Of a stretch of 64,000 bases of DNA, positions 62,225 through 64,000 are shown one piece after another. This stretch comes from Panulirus ornatus. Its lineage: Eukaryota; Arthropoda; Malacostraca; Decapoda; Palinuridae. The translations under genes and the position numbers were made by a program. Position 1 is the stretch's first letter. Every line of letters begins with the position of its first letter. The notes beneath the pieces were generated by a model. The model was given only the letters and a program-made list of their open reading frames with translations, did no database searches and was not told where the DNA came from. The stretch is from assembly GCF_036320965.1 (NCBI RefSeq), contig NC_092238.1:26904403-26968402 (forward strand). Direction: 5' to 3'.

Positions 62225-62740
62225 TGCTGTAAGGTGTAGTGCGATCGAATGTATGTCGTCAGGACTGTGCTTAAATCACGGATTCTTGGATGGGACTCTC
62301 CAGTCTTCAGAATCTTTCCGAGGGACGTATACATTCCTCTTACGACCTGTGAGTTGGTGGCAGTCTGCGGCAGAAACACACCTCCACGGCCGTCGTCTCC
62401 TGGCGTCTCGCTTGCCGTCGCCTCCTCCTCCCCCTTACCAGTTAAGAGTCGTCGGTGTGTCGACAGATTGCAGCGGATCTTGGCAAAGGGTGTCACTCCT
62501 CCCCCGTCCCACAGGTGGAGGATAAACAACGAGCCAGACTCGACGGTGAGAGATTGGGGTTGTCGCCGCGTCTGTCAGCAGGAGGCAGCACCGTGCAGGA
62601 ACAATGGAAGGGGGGGAAAACGTTTATATTTCCCCTCAGGCAAATCATTCTTGTGTCGGCCTGTTGCTGTCCTCGCCATTCAGTCCTTCCACGTCTCTAA
62701 ATATGCGGCTTTTGATATGTTTATCTTCTTATAAGGCTAT
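62225..62740. other. GC-rich segment open in several frames
   Basis: A 161-codon plus frame (62249-62734) overlaps a 111-codon minus frame and other plus frames. This suggests that composition rather than selection keeps them open. No domain recognised. Confidence 0.35.
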
Positions 62741-62759
62741 GCTGTCGATCTACTTTTTT

Positions 62760-63540
62760 TTTTTTTTGGCTCTTGCTTTGAAGTGCGAAAGACTAGACTT
62801 CTTATTGAATTCTAAGGTTACGACTCTCCGAAAACTGTATAATAGAACCATCATCACATTAAGGGTCTTCATATAGATTTTTTTATTTCCAAGAAGTGAC
62901 GCGTTATGTCTCCAGATGGAGTTGGCCTTGGGATAAAATACTTCATCTCCCAACGATGCTGTTGTAGATAATTCCTTGTAGTATTTTTAATACTTAGTCA
63001 TATGCTACACTCTCAGGGAGTTCCGCCTGTAGAGCTGGTTAGAGAATAGCATATCGCAGCAACGGTGACGACATAGTAGTCAGAGTTGAGCAGTTATTTA
63101 CTTCAGACAGTCTTCATAGCCTCATTTGCCGGTAGCATAACCACGCAGGAGGGACCAATGTAGAAGATTTTGATCAACCTACCAGTTTGGCTTGGATAGT
63201 AGTCAGAACAACACGGCCAGTCGCCCAGGTCTTATTCCAGGTCCGATGATATGAATCTTATCCAAACATCTGGAAGTTTTCATATCAGTCCCCGAAAAAA
63301 TTCAGGTCCTCGGAAAAAATTTCTCCTCCTCAGACGCTAAAGGACAGAGTGGCTAATTTACATATCGGCTGGTTTACGAATTGGTCGTTAGGAATTCATA
63401 ATCCCGTGGTTCTGTTCTCGTCCTGATCCCTACATCATCTGATTATTTCTTTTTATGTTTGAAGTTCATCATATGTAGACAAAGCGTACATATGTGAATT
63501 CAGTGTATGCGAAGCCGAAAAGCCAATCTGCCAATATCTT
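62760..63540. other. Unique sequence
   Basis: Nothing recognisable. Confidence 0.5.
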
Positions 63541-63549
63541 TATCGTGGA

Positions 63550-63553
<4 letters not shown>

Positions 63554-63620
<67 letters not shown>
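63554..63620. repeat. (GA)n microsatellite
   Basis: Pure GA. Confidence 0.98.
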
Positions 63621-63624
<4 letters not shown>

Positions 63625-64000
63625 AAAGACTCCTCCCGTCCAGTTAGGTTACAACGGCCGGGCACAATCAGTATTCCAGACACGTTCCAGCACCATCTCC
63701 AGCTAACGATGGTTGACCTAGAATTGTAGTGTTTGATGAACCGCGTCACAATATAGATAGGTTTTAGTATTGTGATGAATGCTTGAATTTTTCACCTGTC
63801 ATCACTGAAGATCCCGAAGGTAATACTTTAAGCCGAACGGACACAGAAGAGCGCTAGAGCTAGGTTGCAGAGAAGGAGACTGGAAATCCAGTTTTGGTTG
63901 AGGCGCTGCGCTGAAAACGCACCAGAAAACCAACCAAACAAATTTGGAGCGGAAATGAAATAAAGTCGATGTTGTAAATCTCTAGACAACTTATGATTAC

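Noticed and set aside
62249..62734. 161-codon plus-strand gene
   Set aside because: Competing open frames on both strands and no recognisable domain; likely a GC-composition effect.

Overview
This is an animal nuclear sequence, most likely from a decapod crustacean. The grounds are the extreme density of long (TA)n, (GA)n and (GT)n microsatellites, several tRNA-derived SINE copies, and interspersed families that I associate from memory with decapod genomes. The taxon is therefore an inference. No bacterial gene organisation is visible. Most long open frames here are read-through of microsatellites (poly-YI, poly-SL, poly-RE, poly-VC, poly-HT) or of minisatellites.

The one gene I can support lies on the minus strand. 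Two internal exons of a globin are present, at 26043-26147 and 4081-4201, separated by an intron of about 21.8 kb. Together they run from the B/C helix boundary through Phe CD1 and distal His E7 to proximal His F8. The three intron positions (B12.2, E10.2, and one matching G7.0) resemble neuroglobin/globin X genes rather than haemoglobins. The N-terminal exon (beyond 26147) and C-terminal exons (below 4081) were not found and are probably outside the window.

Region by region. 1-4 kb: microsatellites and three minisatellites downstream of the last visible globin exon. 4-26 kb: the large globin intron, filled with TA/GA/GT tracts, a foldback (inverted-repeat) Penelope-like fragment at 5.4-5.6 kb, a TA-bracketed interspersed element at 8.36 kb, tRNA-derived SINEs at 8.6, 8.8, 17.2 and 22.3 kb, and many minisatellites, including an inverted pair at 12.5-13.15 kb. 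26-30 kb: microsatellites, a SINE, and a roughly 0.5 kb array of 25-bp units open in all three minus frames. 30-53 kb: a stretch with no long TA tracts. It holds a degenerate LINE C-terminal fragment at 34 kb, low-complexity trinucleotide regions at 35 and 52 kb, and a roughly 47-60 bp VNTR at 39.7-41.6 kb associated with three splice-donor-like sites. 53-64 kb: dense TA/GA tracts, two more copies of the TA-bracketed element, another SINE, a 30-bp minisatellite, an unidentified degraded coding-like segment at 55.5-56.2 kb, and a second Penelope-like fragment at 62.1 kb carrying a hammerhead-ribozyme-like motif.

The biology therefore amounts to a repeat-inflated globin locus. The mobile and simple-sequence repeats dominate the base count. 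The globin exons are intact, with consensus splice sites and all the haem-pocket residues expected in this part of the protein.
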